DNA of 13,490 bases, taken from contig JBPCVX010000263.1 of the NCBI GenBank assembly GCA_051010095.1, forward strand, positions 1-13,490, given 5' to 3'. Position numbers and translations under genes: made by a program. Below, one piece after another: positions 1 through 6,224 of the stretch; the first letter of the stretch is position 1, and each line of letters starts with the position of its first letter. Below the pieces are notes generated by a model, which searched no databases, was not told where the DNA came from, and saw nothing but the letters and a program-made list of their open reading frames with translations. The stretch is from CAJQND01 sp051010095 (GTDB lineage Bacteria; Pseudomonadota; Alphaproteobacteria; Rhizobiales; CAJQND01).

Positions 1-1
1 G

Positions 2-589
2 CTTGGGCCTGTGCGCGACGGTGATTTGTTGGCGCATGACTATGATGTTGACTTTGGTGTGTTTGCCAACGACCAACACACGCCAAGTTTACAGAAGTCT
101 TTACAAGATGATCCGCGCGTTGACATCGCAGTGTTCCGCATAACGCCAGAGCTGGCGCGTTATAATCCGTATTTGGCAGGTCATGCGGGTGCACCACTGA
201 AGTACACGATCAAATTCAAGGGTGCGATTACCATCGACATCTTTGTGCACTTCGCACATGACGGCACGGTCTATCATGGAACAGATCGTAATATGTGGAC
301 GAATTCGCCTTTTAAACTTGCGCCTATGGAGTTTGGAGGGGCAACGTATTTGGTGCCCGGTGACCAGGACCTTTATCTCACGGAAAATTATGGCGAATGG
401 CGCGTGCCGGTGACAGACTACCATGCTGCAACTGATACACCGAATATTGGCACCGTTGTTTCCTATCGGGCGGTTGTCACTAATATTCGCAATTATTTGC
501 GTTTCAAAAAGGCTGGCGATAACACCCGTGCCTCTGTTATGCATGAACAACTTATGGCGATGCGCAGCAGTTTGAAGGCGAATTTGTGA
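2..589 (+). CDS. LicD/fukutin-family phosphotransferase (5' end missing)
   Basis: Only the C-terminal 195 codons are in the window; the frame is open at the left edge, so the GTG at position 11 is probably internal. The first visible residues (L-G-P-V-R-D-G-D-L-L) match the LicD/fukutin LG.VR.G core, and the acidic D-Y-D-V-D run follows at about nt 38-52, the nucleotide/metal site in this nucleotidyltransferase-like fold. A later stretch, YLTENYGEWR (nt 374-403), is the usual fukutin/LicD closing motif. Family members move phosphocholine, ribitol-phosphate or glycerol-phosphate from a CDP-activated donor onto a glycan. The stop overlaps the next gene by four bases (GTGA, 586-589), and that gene encodes a CDP-glycerol-forming enzyme. 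I therefore infer a glycerol-phosphate transferase acting on a surface polysaccharide or lipopolysaccharide. The family call is firm; the substrate is inference. Confidence 0.8.
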   Translation, partial: LGPVRDGDLLAHDYDVDFGVFANDQHTPSLQKSLQDDPRVDIAVFRITPELARYNPYLAGHAGAPLKYTIKFKGAITIDIFVHFAHDGTVYHGTDRNMWTNSPFKLAPMEFGGATYLVPGDQDLYLTENYGEWRVPVTDYHAATDTPNIGTVVSYRAVVTNIRNYLRFKKAGDNTRASVMHEQLMAMRSSLKANL

Positions 590-1002
590 CATCTGACAAA
601 CGTGTAATTACCTTTGGAACATTTGATTTGTTCCATCTTGGGCATGTGCGATTGCTGGCGCGCGCCAAAGCACTGGGCGCTCATCTGACGGTCGGCATTT
701 CAACTGATCAGTTCAGCGCTCAGAAGAAAGGTCGCAAGCCCATTTACAACCAGCATGAACGCATGGAAATCTTGATGGCGTGCAAGGCCGTCGATGCCTG
801 CTTTTTTGAAGAGGCGATGGAGCTTAAGCGCGACTACATCGTGCAAAGCAAGGCAGATATGCTGGTGATGGGAGATGATTGGGCAGGGGAGTTCGACGAA
901 TTTTCCGATATTTGCGCTGTTACCTATTTGCCTCGAACCACAGGTGTTTCAACCACAGAATTGCTTGATGATATCGCACTAAGCGGTCACAAGAAACTTT
1001 AA
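586..1002 (+). CDS. tagD: Glycerol-3-phosphate cytidylyltransferase (TagD-like)
   Basis: A 138-residue single-domain cytidylyltransferase. It shows the nucleotidyl-transfer motif HLGH at residues 17-20 after GTFDLF, GDDW at 96-99, and the closing signature RTTGVSTTEL at 117-126; length and motif order fit TagD/GCT enzymes. The expected reaction is CTP + sn-glycerol 3-phosphate to CDP-glycerol + PPi in the cytoplasm. The start is a GTG embedded in the stop region of the LicD-like gene, so the two are probably translationally coupled. In Gram-positive bacteria TagD feeds teichoic acid synthesis; in this Gram-negative context the CDP-glycerol more likely serves glycerol-phosphate decoration of a glycan by the upstream transferase. 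An alternative is a related cytidylyltransferase with another alcohol-phosphate substrate. The enzyme class is secure, the exact substrate less so. Confidence 0.85.
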   Translation: MTSDKRVITFGTFDLFHLGHVRLLARAKALGAHLTVGISTDQFSAQKKGRKPIYNQHERMEILMACKAVDACFFEEAMELKRDYIVQSKADMLVMGDDWAGEFDEFSDICAVTYLPRTTGVSTTELLDDIALSGHKKL

Positions 1003-1021
1003 TCCCTGATATAGTCGACCC

Positions 1022-1747
1022 ATGAATTGGGCCGAAAAAGGATATGTTATCTCAGCGCGACCGCATGGTGAAACCAGCGCGGTGTTGGAGCTTTTTACCC
1101 GCGGTCAAGGGCGTTGGATGGGGTTGGTGCGCGGCGGGCGAGGCAAGCGCATGCGCCCGGTGTTGCAAACCGGCAATGTTCTGCAAGTGCAATGGCGTGC
1201 TCGATTGGCTGAGCATCTGGGAACCTTTACCGCCGAACCGGTGCAAATGAATGCTGCAAGACTTATTGATGATCCAGTGCGGTTGGCAGCCCTTACAACA
1301 TTAGCCGCACTCACCCAGCTTTTGCCCGAGCGCGAACAACACGCCAGACTTTACGATGCATTCGAGATTGTTCTCGATACGCTTTTAGCTGAGGGACCTT
1401 GGCCACCATTATTGGTGAGATGGGAGCTCGGGTTGCTTGAAGAACTTGGGTTTGGGCTCGATCTTGCAACGTGTGCTGCAACAGGCGTCAAGAATGACCT
1501 GATTTATGTGTCACCTAAATCTGGTCGAGCGGTGAGCCGGGAGGCAGGAGACCCCTATCAAGATAAAATGCTCGCACTACCTGGCTTTGTGATCGGAAAA
1601 GCGTCTGCCAGCATCAGCGATGTAGAAGCTGGATTTGCTTTGACCGGATATTTTCTCGACAGGCACATCTTCCACCCCCGCGGGCTGAAGGAACCAGAGG
1701 CGAGGGGCCGCATGATTGCCCGACTTGTGAACGCATCGACATACTGA
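1022..1747 (+). CDS. recO: DNA repair protein RecO
   Basis: A 241-residue protein, close to the usual RecO length. The N-terminal 80 residues fit the RecO OB-fold (opening MNWAEKGYVISARPHGE, with LVRGGRGKRMRPVLQ at about 35-49). The rest fits the alpha-helical C-terminal domain, with the alphaproteobacterial stretch LIYVSPKSGRAVSREAG at 160-176. RecO binds ssDNA and SSB and, with RecR, loads RecA in the RecF pathway. Only one cysteine (C151) sits where some RecO proteins carry a zinc-binding cysteine cluster, so zinc binding is doubtful. The gene starts 19 bases after tagD with no obvious Shine-Dalgarno sequence. It may be read through from the tagD transcript. Having a surface-glycan pair as upstream neighbour is not what I expect for recO in this group. 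Confidence 0.93.
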   Translation: MNWAEKGYVISARPHGETSAVLELFTRGQGRWMGLVRGGRGKRMRPVLQTGNVLQVQWRARLAEHLGTFTAEPVQMNAARLIDDPVRLAALTTLAALTQLLPEREQHARLYDAFEIVLDTLLAEGPWPPLLVRWELGLLEELGFGLDLATCAATGVKNDLIYVSPKSGRAVSREAGDPYQDKMLALPGFVIGKASASISDVEAGFALTGYFLDRHIFHPRGLKEPEARGRMIARLVNASTY

Positions 1748-1781
1748 TCGTTGCCCCGATTGGAGAAAATACGTGCGGCGA

Positions 1782-1811
1782 TTGACCATGTGCCACGCAA
1801 TGCGCGTATAT
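1782..1811 (+). promoter_or_regulatory. Candidate housekeeping promoter for mce-DUF1467
   Basis: TTGACC (1782-1787) and GTATAT (1806-1811) are separated by 18 bases, a reasonable alphaproteobacterial sigma-70 match. It lies in the recO-mce gap, about 40 bases before the chosen mce start. Transcription from here would begin near 1818, which also argues against any mce start further upstream. Not tested. Confidence 0.45.
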
Positions 1812-1853
1812 GGTGGTGTAGAGAACTGGTGCACATTTAAAGGTAGAATGATA

Positions 1854-2258
1854 ATGCTCGGACGGCTCAATCACGTGGCAATCGCAGTGCCGGATTTGCA
1901 GGCGGGAATCGCTGTTTACAAAGATACGTTGGGTGCAGATGTGTCTGAACCTCAAGCTGAACCTGATCATGGTGTAACCGTGGTGTTTGTTGAACTGCCG
2001 AACACAAAAATTGAGCTTCTTGAACCGTTGGGTGAGGGGTCGCCAATAAAGGGATTCTTGGAAAAAAACCCATCTGGGGGCATTCATCACATCTGTTACG
2101 AAGTTGACGACATTATCGCAGCGCGCGACCATATGGTTGCGGAGGGTGCGCGCATCTTAGGCGATGGAGATCCAAAAATCGGCGCGCACAAAAAACCGGT
2201 TTTGTTTTTACACCCGAAAGATTTTTGCGGCACGTTGGTGGAACTGGAGCAAGCATAA
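1854..2258 (+). CDS. mce: Methylmalonyl-CoA epimerase
   Basis: A 134-residue protein of the vicinal-oxygen-chelate (glyoxalase) fold. It interconverts (2R)- and (2S)-methylmalonyl-CoA, linking propionyl-CoA breakdown to succinyl-CoA through the B12-dependent mutase. Visible family marks are LNHVAIAVPDL at the start (candidate metal ligand H7), TKIELLEPLGEGSPI (51-65), GIHHICYEVD (76-85), KPVLFLHPKDF and the terminal LVELEQA (E130 a probable metal ligand). It resembles animal and bacterial MCEE closely. I chose ATG 1854 because homologues begin at MLGRLNH and AGGTAG (1841-1846) sits seven bases upstream. The ATG at 1848 is too near that site, and the frame's upstream ATGs (from 1773) fall before or inside the candidate promoter. 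The stop overlaps the next start (TAATG). No mutase gene is in view. Confidence 0.92.
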   Translation: MLGRLNHVAIAVPDLQAGIAVYKDTLGADVSEPQAEPDHGVTVVFVELPNTKIELLEPLGEGSPIKGFLEKNPSGGIHHICYEVDDIIAARDHMVAEGARILGDGDPKIGAHKKPVLFLHPKDFCGTLVELEQA

Positions 2259-2527
2259 TGTCTCTTACGAGCGCGCTTGCCTTCTTCTTCATTATTTGGT
2301 GGTTGGTGCTTTTTACCGTTTTACCCTGGGGTGCGCATTCTCCCCATGAAGAGGGCGAGAGTGTGGAAACTGGTCACGCTCCGAGCTCGCCCAAGACACC
2401 GCGGCTTTTGCGTAAATTCGCGATCACAACAGTTATTGCAGCAATCGTGTTCTCCATTTTCTACTATGTGCGGGTGAATGAATTGATCACGTTGAATACG
2501 TTCTCATTTATTCCAGGTGGCAAATAG
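2258..2527 (+). CDS. DUF1467 family small membrane protein
   Basis: An 89-residue protein with two hydrophobic segments, about residues 5-24 and 51-71, joined by a hydrophilic loop rich in H, S, P and E. The pattern ALAFFFIIWWLVLFTVLPWG at the N-terminus and the short polar tail fit the DUF1467 family, which is common in alphaproteobacteria and frequently found between the epimerase gene and proS. Its function is not known. The ATG overlaps the mce stop by one base, so the two are probably translated together. The track ends at a hairpin at 2562-2589. The family call rests on length, topology and neighbourhood as well as on the N-terminal pattern. Confidence 0.82.
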   Translation: MSLTSALAFFFIIWWLVLFTVLPWGAHSPHEEGESVETGHAPSSPKTPRLLRKFAITTVIAAIVFSIFYYVRVNELITLNTFSFIPGGK

Positions 2528-2561
2528 CGGCGCGCTCATTCTTTGGCATTAGGCAAACAAA

Positions 2562-2589
2562 AAAGCAAAGTCCGTTAGGACCTTGCTTT
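2562..2589. terminator. Two-way intrinsic terminator hairpin
   Basis: AAAGCAAAGTCC (2562-2573), loop GTTA, then GGACCTTGCTTT (2578-2589) form a 12-pair stem with one mismatch. Read on the plus strand it closes the mce-DUF1467 unit but is followed by a poor T-tract. Read on the minus strand it is followed directly by TTTTGTTTG, which makes a much better intrinsic terminator. This suggests a minus-strand transcript ending here. Confidence 0.65.
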
Positions 2590-2631
2590 ATAGTTGTCAA
2601 ACTTCTTGGCCTCGTTTCCGGGGCGGCTGCA

Positions 2632-2784
2632 TCATTCTAAAAGAACTGCGCCTGAAGTTGTTCCTCCCTGGACTTGGGTCGTCAATAACACGGATTTTTT
2701 TGGCTTAACGCCCCTGTGCTTTTTTAGATCGGACCATATGTCTTCTTGTTTTTGTTGGTCGTGAACATAGCGGCTTGATTTCAT
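2632..2784 (-). CDS. Possible small protein of unknown function
   Basis: A 50-residue frame starting ATG 2784 and stopping at TGA 2632-2634. It begins MKSSRYVHDQQKQEDIWSDL, is rich in K, Q and S in its first half and ends GAVLLE. I do not recognise it. The same frame continues after the TGA for 18 further sense codons (ending FDNYKARS) to a TAA that lies in the loop of the terminator hairpin, so the whole unit could be 69 codons with an internal stop. No good Shine-Dalgarno sequence or clear minus-strand promoter precedes it. The only positive sign is the strong minus-strand terminator directly downstream. It may equally be a noncoding transcript or chance. Confidence 0.2.
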   Translation of the reverse strand: MKSSRYVHDQQKQEDIWSDLKKHRGVKPKKSVLLTTQVQGGTTSGAVLLE

Positions 2785-2792
2785 TATGTCAT

Positions 2793-2812
2793 GCTTTATT
2801 TCGCTTTATTTC
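2793..2812. repeat. Tandem 10-base duplication
   Basis: GCTTTATTTC occurs twice head to tail in the AT-rich part of the gap before proS. It may be a replication slippage product or a pair of binding half-sites; nothing else supports a function. Confidence 0.4.
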
Positions 2813-2948
2813 GCATATTTAATGCAATTCGTGCAGGGAAGTTAATCTGCCTTTGTTTTGCCTGTCGCTTGGTCTAAAAGGCGTCTTCTGGAATCAAGCC
2901 GTTTCAGGCTAAATGTTCACATCCACTAGTCATCTGATGAGTTTTCTC

Positions 2949-4274
2949 ATGCGCTTAAGTCAATATTTCATGCCCATTCTGCGTCACGATCCAAAAGAAG
3001 CAGAAATTGTTTCCCACCGCCTCATGCTGCGCACGGGAATGATTCGCCAGGAAAGTGCGGGGATTTATTCCTGGCTACCGATGGGCTTCAGGGTATTGAA
3101 AAAGATCGAGCAGATTGTGCGCGAAGAGCAAGACCGAGCTGGTGCCATCGAAGTTCTCATGCCAACCATCCAGTCGGCTGATCTGTGGCGCAAGTCTGGG
3201 CGTTATGATGATTACGGCAAGGAGATGCTGCGCATCACCGACCGGCATGAGCGCGATATGCTGTATGGTCCAACCAATGAAGAGATGATTACGGACATTT
3301 TCCGAGCTGGCGTTCAATCCTACAAGGACCTGCCGCGTAATCTCTATCACATTCAGTGGAAGTTTCGCGATGAAATAAGACCCCGGTTTGGCATTATGCG
3401 GGGGCGCGAATTCTTGATGAAGGATGCCTATTCTTTTGACATATCGGCGGAGGCAGGCAGGCATTCTTATAATAAGATGTTTCTGTCGTACTTGCGTACT
3501 TTCCAGCGCCTCGGTGTAACCGCGATTCCCATGCGCGCCGAGACAGGACCTATTGGTGGCTATATGAGCCATGAGTTTCTGATTCTCGCAGATACCGGCG
3601 AATCAGCAGTATTCTTCGACAAAGCTTATCTGGACATCGACTGGAACCAGCAAAATGTCGACCAGAATGATGTGGCTGGGTTGCAATCAGCAATCGACAG
3701 TTTCACCGCCCACTATGCAGCAACTGACGAAATGCATGAGGCCGACGCATTTGCGAAACTTGAAAGTGCAGATCAAGTTGAAGGGCGGGGTATTGAAGTG
3801 GGCCATATTTTCTTTTTTGGTGACAAATATTCAAAGCCTCTCGATTGCCTGGTGCAAGGGCCCGACGGCAAGCCTGTTGCCGTGCAATCAGGCTCATATG
3901 GTATTGGGGTGTCGCGGCTTGTTGGCGGCATTATTGAGGCAAGCCACGATGAAAATGGGATTATCTGGCCTGAAACTGTTGCGCCTTTCAAAGGTGGTTT
4001 GATCAACCTCAAGGCGGGTGATGATGAGACCGATGCCGCATGCCAGAAGATCTATAACGAACTCGCCAATGCCGGCGTCGATGTGCTTTATGACGACACT
4101 GACAACAGGGCGGGTGGAAAGTTTGCAACCATGGATATGATTGGGCTGCCCTGGCAGGTGATTGTCGGGCCGCGCGGCCTCAAGGATGGCATTGTTGAAG
4201 TGAAGAACCGCAAAACGGGCGCGCGCGAGAATGCCAGCCTTGAAGCGGCAATAAACCAGATGGTGGCTCTTTAA
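2949..4274 (+). CDS. proS: Prolyl-tRNA synthetase, short alphaproteobacterial type
   Basis: A 441-residue class II aminoacyl-tRNA synthetase that charges tRNA-Pro with proline. Visible are TNEE (109-112), motif 2 FRDEIRPRFG (139-148), motif 3 SYGIGVSR (316-323) and an anticodon-binding domain from about residue 348, including RAGGKF (387-392). The roughly 180-residue editing insert of the E. coli type is absent between motifs 2 and 3, as is usual in alphaproteobacteria, so mischarged Ala-tRNA-Pro must be cleared in trans if at all. I start at ATG 2949 (MRLSQYFMPIL), which matches homologues; the frame is open upstream to an ATG at 2913, but those 12 extra residues look unlike the family. GIGGYMSHEF-like sequence at about 202-209 differs slightly from the usual GDLSHEF. 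The lolC gene follows after 17 bases, suggesting a shared transcript. Confidence 0.96.
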   Translation: MRLSQYFMPILRHDPKEAEIVSHRLMLRTGMIRQESAGIYSWLPMGFRVLKKIEQIVREEQDRAGAIEVLMPTIQSADLWRKSGRYDDYGKEMLRITDRHERDMLYGPTNEEMITDIFRAGVQSYKDLPRNLYHIQWKFRDEIRPRFGIMRGREFLMKDAYSFDISAEAGRHSYNKMFLSYLRTFQRLGVTAIPMRAETGPIGGYMSHEFLILADTGESAVFFDKAYLDIDWNQQNVDQNDVAGLQSAIDSFTAHYAATDEMHEADAFAKLESADQVEGRGIEVGHIFFFGDKYSKPLDCLVQGPDGKPVAVQSGSYGIGVSRLVGGIIEASHDENGIIWPETVAPFKGGLINLKAGDDETDAACQKIYNELANAGVDVLYDDTDNRAGGKFATMDMIGLPWQVIVGPRGLKDGIVEVKNRKTGARENASLEAAINQMVAL

Positions 4275-4291
4275 AAGGTTGAGCTGAACAC

Positions 4292-5551
4292 ATGGCATCC
4301 CCTACCAAACCCTTTTCCGGTTTTGAGTTTATGCTGGCGCGGCGTTATCTAGGCTCGCGCCGCAAGGAAGGCTTTATCTCGGTCATTGCCGGATTTTCCT
4401 TCGTCGGCATCATGCTTGGGGTTGCCACGCTGATCATCGTTATGGCGGTGATGAACGGTTTTCGCACTGAACTTTTGGGGAAAATCCTCGGGGTGAACGG
4501 CCATTTCACCGCCTATAGCATTGGCCGCGTTATTGAAGATTATGAGAGCGCTTCCGATAGGCTTAACGCCGTGCCAGGTGTCACCCGCGCAATTCCTTAT
4601 GTGGAAGGCCAGGTGATGGCCTCATCGGCGCAAACTGCGTCAGGCGTTCTGGTGCGCGGGTTGCGCGAACAAGACATCAAGAAGCTGCCCTCAATCAACA
4701 ATGAAAACCTGCGCGGTACATTGGAAGATTTCGACACGTCCGGTGGGGTGGCTATCGGAGTGCGTCTCTCTTTAAAGCACCGACTTGGGCTTGGCGATGA
4801 AATAACGTTGATTAGTCCGCGCGGGCCGGTGACGCCTTTTGGCGTGACGCCACGCATTCAGTCGTTTCCGATTGTTGCAGTGTTTGAAATCGGCATGTCT
4901 GAATATGACAGCACCTTTGTATTGATGCCGTTCAAGGAAGCGCAAGACTACTTTGTGCAGGAAGAGGGCGCATCCGCCATTGAATTGATGGTGGAAAACC
5001 CGGATGCAGTGGATGAATTCGTTGCGCCCTTGCAGCAGGCGGTGGGGAACTTGCGTTTCTTTTCCTGGAAAACCACCAACCAGACATTCTTCAATGCGCT
5101 TCAGGTTGAGCGCAATGTGATGTTCCTTATTCTGACCCTCATCATTCTGGTGGCAGCGCTTAACATTGTTTCAGGCCTCATCATGCTGGTGAAGGACAAG
5201 GGCCGCGATATTGCGATTTTGCGCACCATGGGCGCAGCGCGCGGGGCGGTTATGCGCGTCTTCTTTATGACTGGGGCAGCAATTGGCGTATTTGGCACTT
5301 TGGCAGGGCTGGCGCTAGGGCTGGCTTTCTGTGTGAACATTGAGGAAATCCGCCAGTTTATTTCGTGGCTTGTTGGCACAGAATTGTTTTCGCCTGAGCT
5401 TTATTATCTCTCCAAACTTCCCGCTGAAATTCAATGGGGTGAGGTGAGTGCGATTGTCGCCATGTCCCTGTTCCTATCGTTTATTTCTACGCTTTATCCT
5501 TCGTGGAAGGCAGCGAAACTCGATCCGGTAAAGGCATTGCGCTATGAGTGA
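4292..5551 (+). CDS. lolC: Lipoprotein-releasing ABC transporter permease (LolC/LolE family)
   Basis: A 419-residue inner-membrane permease. Topology fits the MacB/LolC fold: membrane segment 1 at about 27-52, a large periplasmic domain (about 55-270), then segments at 274-299, 322-346 and 382-402. The cytoplasmic coupling stretch KDKGRDIAILRTMGA (301-315) and terminal KLDPVKALRYE are typical. With LolD it extracts mature lipoproteins from the inner membrane and passes them to LolA. The neighbour arrangement is lolC-lolD with no lolE nearby; alphaproteobacteria commonly have one such permease, which would act as a homodimer, although the rest of the genome is not visible. AAGG near 4275 is a rather distant ribosome site. 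The stop overlaps the lolD start by eight bases. Confidence 0.93.
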   Translation: MASPTKPFSGFEFMLARRYLGSRRKEGFISVIAGFSFVGIMLGVATLIIVMAVMNGFRTELLGKILGVNGHFTAYSIGRVIEDYESASDRLNAVPGVTRAIPYVEGQVMASSAQTASGVLVRGLREQDIKKLPSINNENLRGTLEDFDTSGGVAIGVRLSLKHRLGLGDEITLISPRGPVTPFGVTPRIQSFPIVAVFEIGMSEYDSTFVLMPFKEAQDYFVQEEGASAIELMVENPDAVDEFVAPLQQAVGNLRFFSWKTTNQTFFNALQVERNVMFLILTLIILVAALNIVSGLIMLVKDKGRDIAILRTMGAARGAVMRVFFMTGAAIGVFGTLAGLALGLAFCVNIEEIRQFISWLVGTELFSPELYYLSKLPAEIQWGEVSAIVAMSLFLSFISTLYPSWKAAKLDPVKALRYE

Positions 5552-6224
5552 CCCGGTTCTCAGCCTCATCAATATTCAGCGCTATTTCGGTGAGGGGCGC
5601 GCGCGCCTTGATGTGTTTACCGATGCCAGTATGGATCTTATGCCCAGCGAACTTGTTGCTCTGGTCGGGCCATCTGGCGCGGGCAAATCTTCGCTGTTGC
5701 ATATCGCCGGATTACTTGAGGCGCCTGATGCGGGCGATGTGGTGATCGATGGCCACACCATGACTGATGCGCCAGAAGACGAACGCACGTCAGTGCGGCG
5801 CGATGAAATTGGCTTTGTGTATCAATTCCATCATCTTTTGCCCGAATTCACAGCGCTTGAAAACGTGAACATGCCGCAATTGATTGCCGGAGTTTCAAAG
5901 GCGGATGCGCGCGCGCGCAGTGAAGATCTGCTTGGCCGTCTTGGGCTTACCAAGCGTGTTCAACACCGCCCCTCTGAACTCTCTGGCGGTGAACAACAGC
6001 GTGTCGCGATCGCCCGTGCGGTCGCCAATTCGCCCAAAATTTTGCTTGCCGATGAACCGACGGGCAATCTCGACCCCAAAACATCGGAAGGTGTTTATGA
6101 CGAACTCTTAAAGCTTATTGATGAGGAAGGGTTGTCCGCGCTTATCGCCACCCACAATCTTGCGTTAGCAGGCCAAATGGACAGGGTTATTGAAATGCAA
6201 AATGGCGAGCTTGTTTCCCAATGA
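5544..6224 (+). CDS. lolD: Lipoprotein-releasing ABC transporter ATPase LolD
   Basis: A 226-residue ABC ATPase powering the LolC-type permease encoded just upstream. All nucleotide-binding elements are present: Walker A GPSGAGKS (43-50 region), Q-loop Q94 in YQFHHLLPEFTALENV (the LolD/MacB hallmark), signature LSGGEQQRVAIARA (146-159), Walker B ILLADEP (166-172) and switch histidine H204. It acts on the cytoplasmic face of the inner membrane. The start ATG lies inside the lolC coding end, and the stop overlaps the next start as ATGA, so lolC, lolD and the deacetylase-family gene are probably translationally coupled. In related genomes I would expect dnaE or similar after lolD; here it is a deacetylase-family gene. 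Confidence 0.95.
   Translation: MSDPVLSLINIQRYFGEGRARLDVFTDASMDLMPSELVALVGPSGAGKSSLLHIAGLLEAPDAGDVVIDGHTMTDAPEDERTSVRRDEIGFVYQFHHLLPEFTALENVNMPQLIAGVSKADARARSEDLLGRLGLTKRVQHRPSELSGGEQQRVAIARAVANSPKILLADEPTGNLDPKTSEGVYDELLKLIDEEGLSALIATHNLALAGQMDRVIEMQNGELVSQ

Larger units (their letters stand above)
2528..2948. other. 421-base gap between DUF1467 and proS
   Basis: No plus-strand gene is convincing here. The gap holds a hairpin terminator (2562-2589), a doubtful minus-strand reading frame (2632-2784), a 10-base tandem duplication (2793-2812) and presumably the proS promoter. The part near proS contains only weak promoter-like elements, for example TTGTTT followed after 16 bases by TAAAAG near 2853-2880. 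No tRNA or recognised riboswitch was seen. Confidence 0.6.

Noticed and set aside
101..592. A 163-codon minus-strand reading frame over the LicD-like gene
   Set aside because: The plus strand carries clear LicD/fukutin motifs; the opposite frame is C- and R-rich and resembles nothing.
1773..1853. N-terminal extension of the epimerase to ATG 1773
   Set aside because: The extra residues do not fit the family, and the earlier ATG lies before the candidate promoter; 1854 has a well-placed ribosome site.
1614..2132. A 172-codon minus-strand reading frame over the recO end and mce
   Set aside because: It overlaps two well-supported plus-strand genes and its translation looks like an antisense shadow.
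2913..2948. N-terminal extension of ProS to ATG 2913
   Set aside because: Homologues start at MRLS..., which corresponds to ATG 2949.
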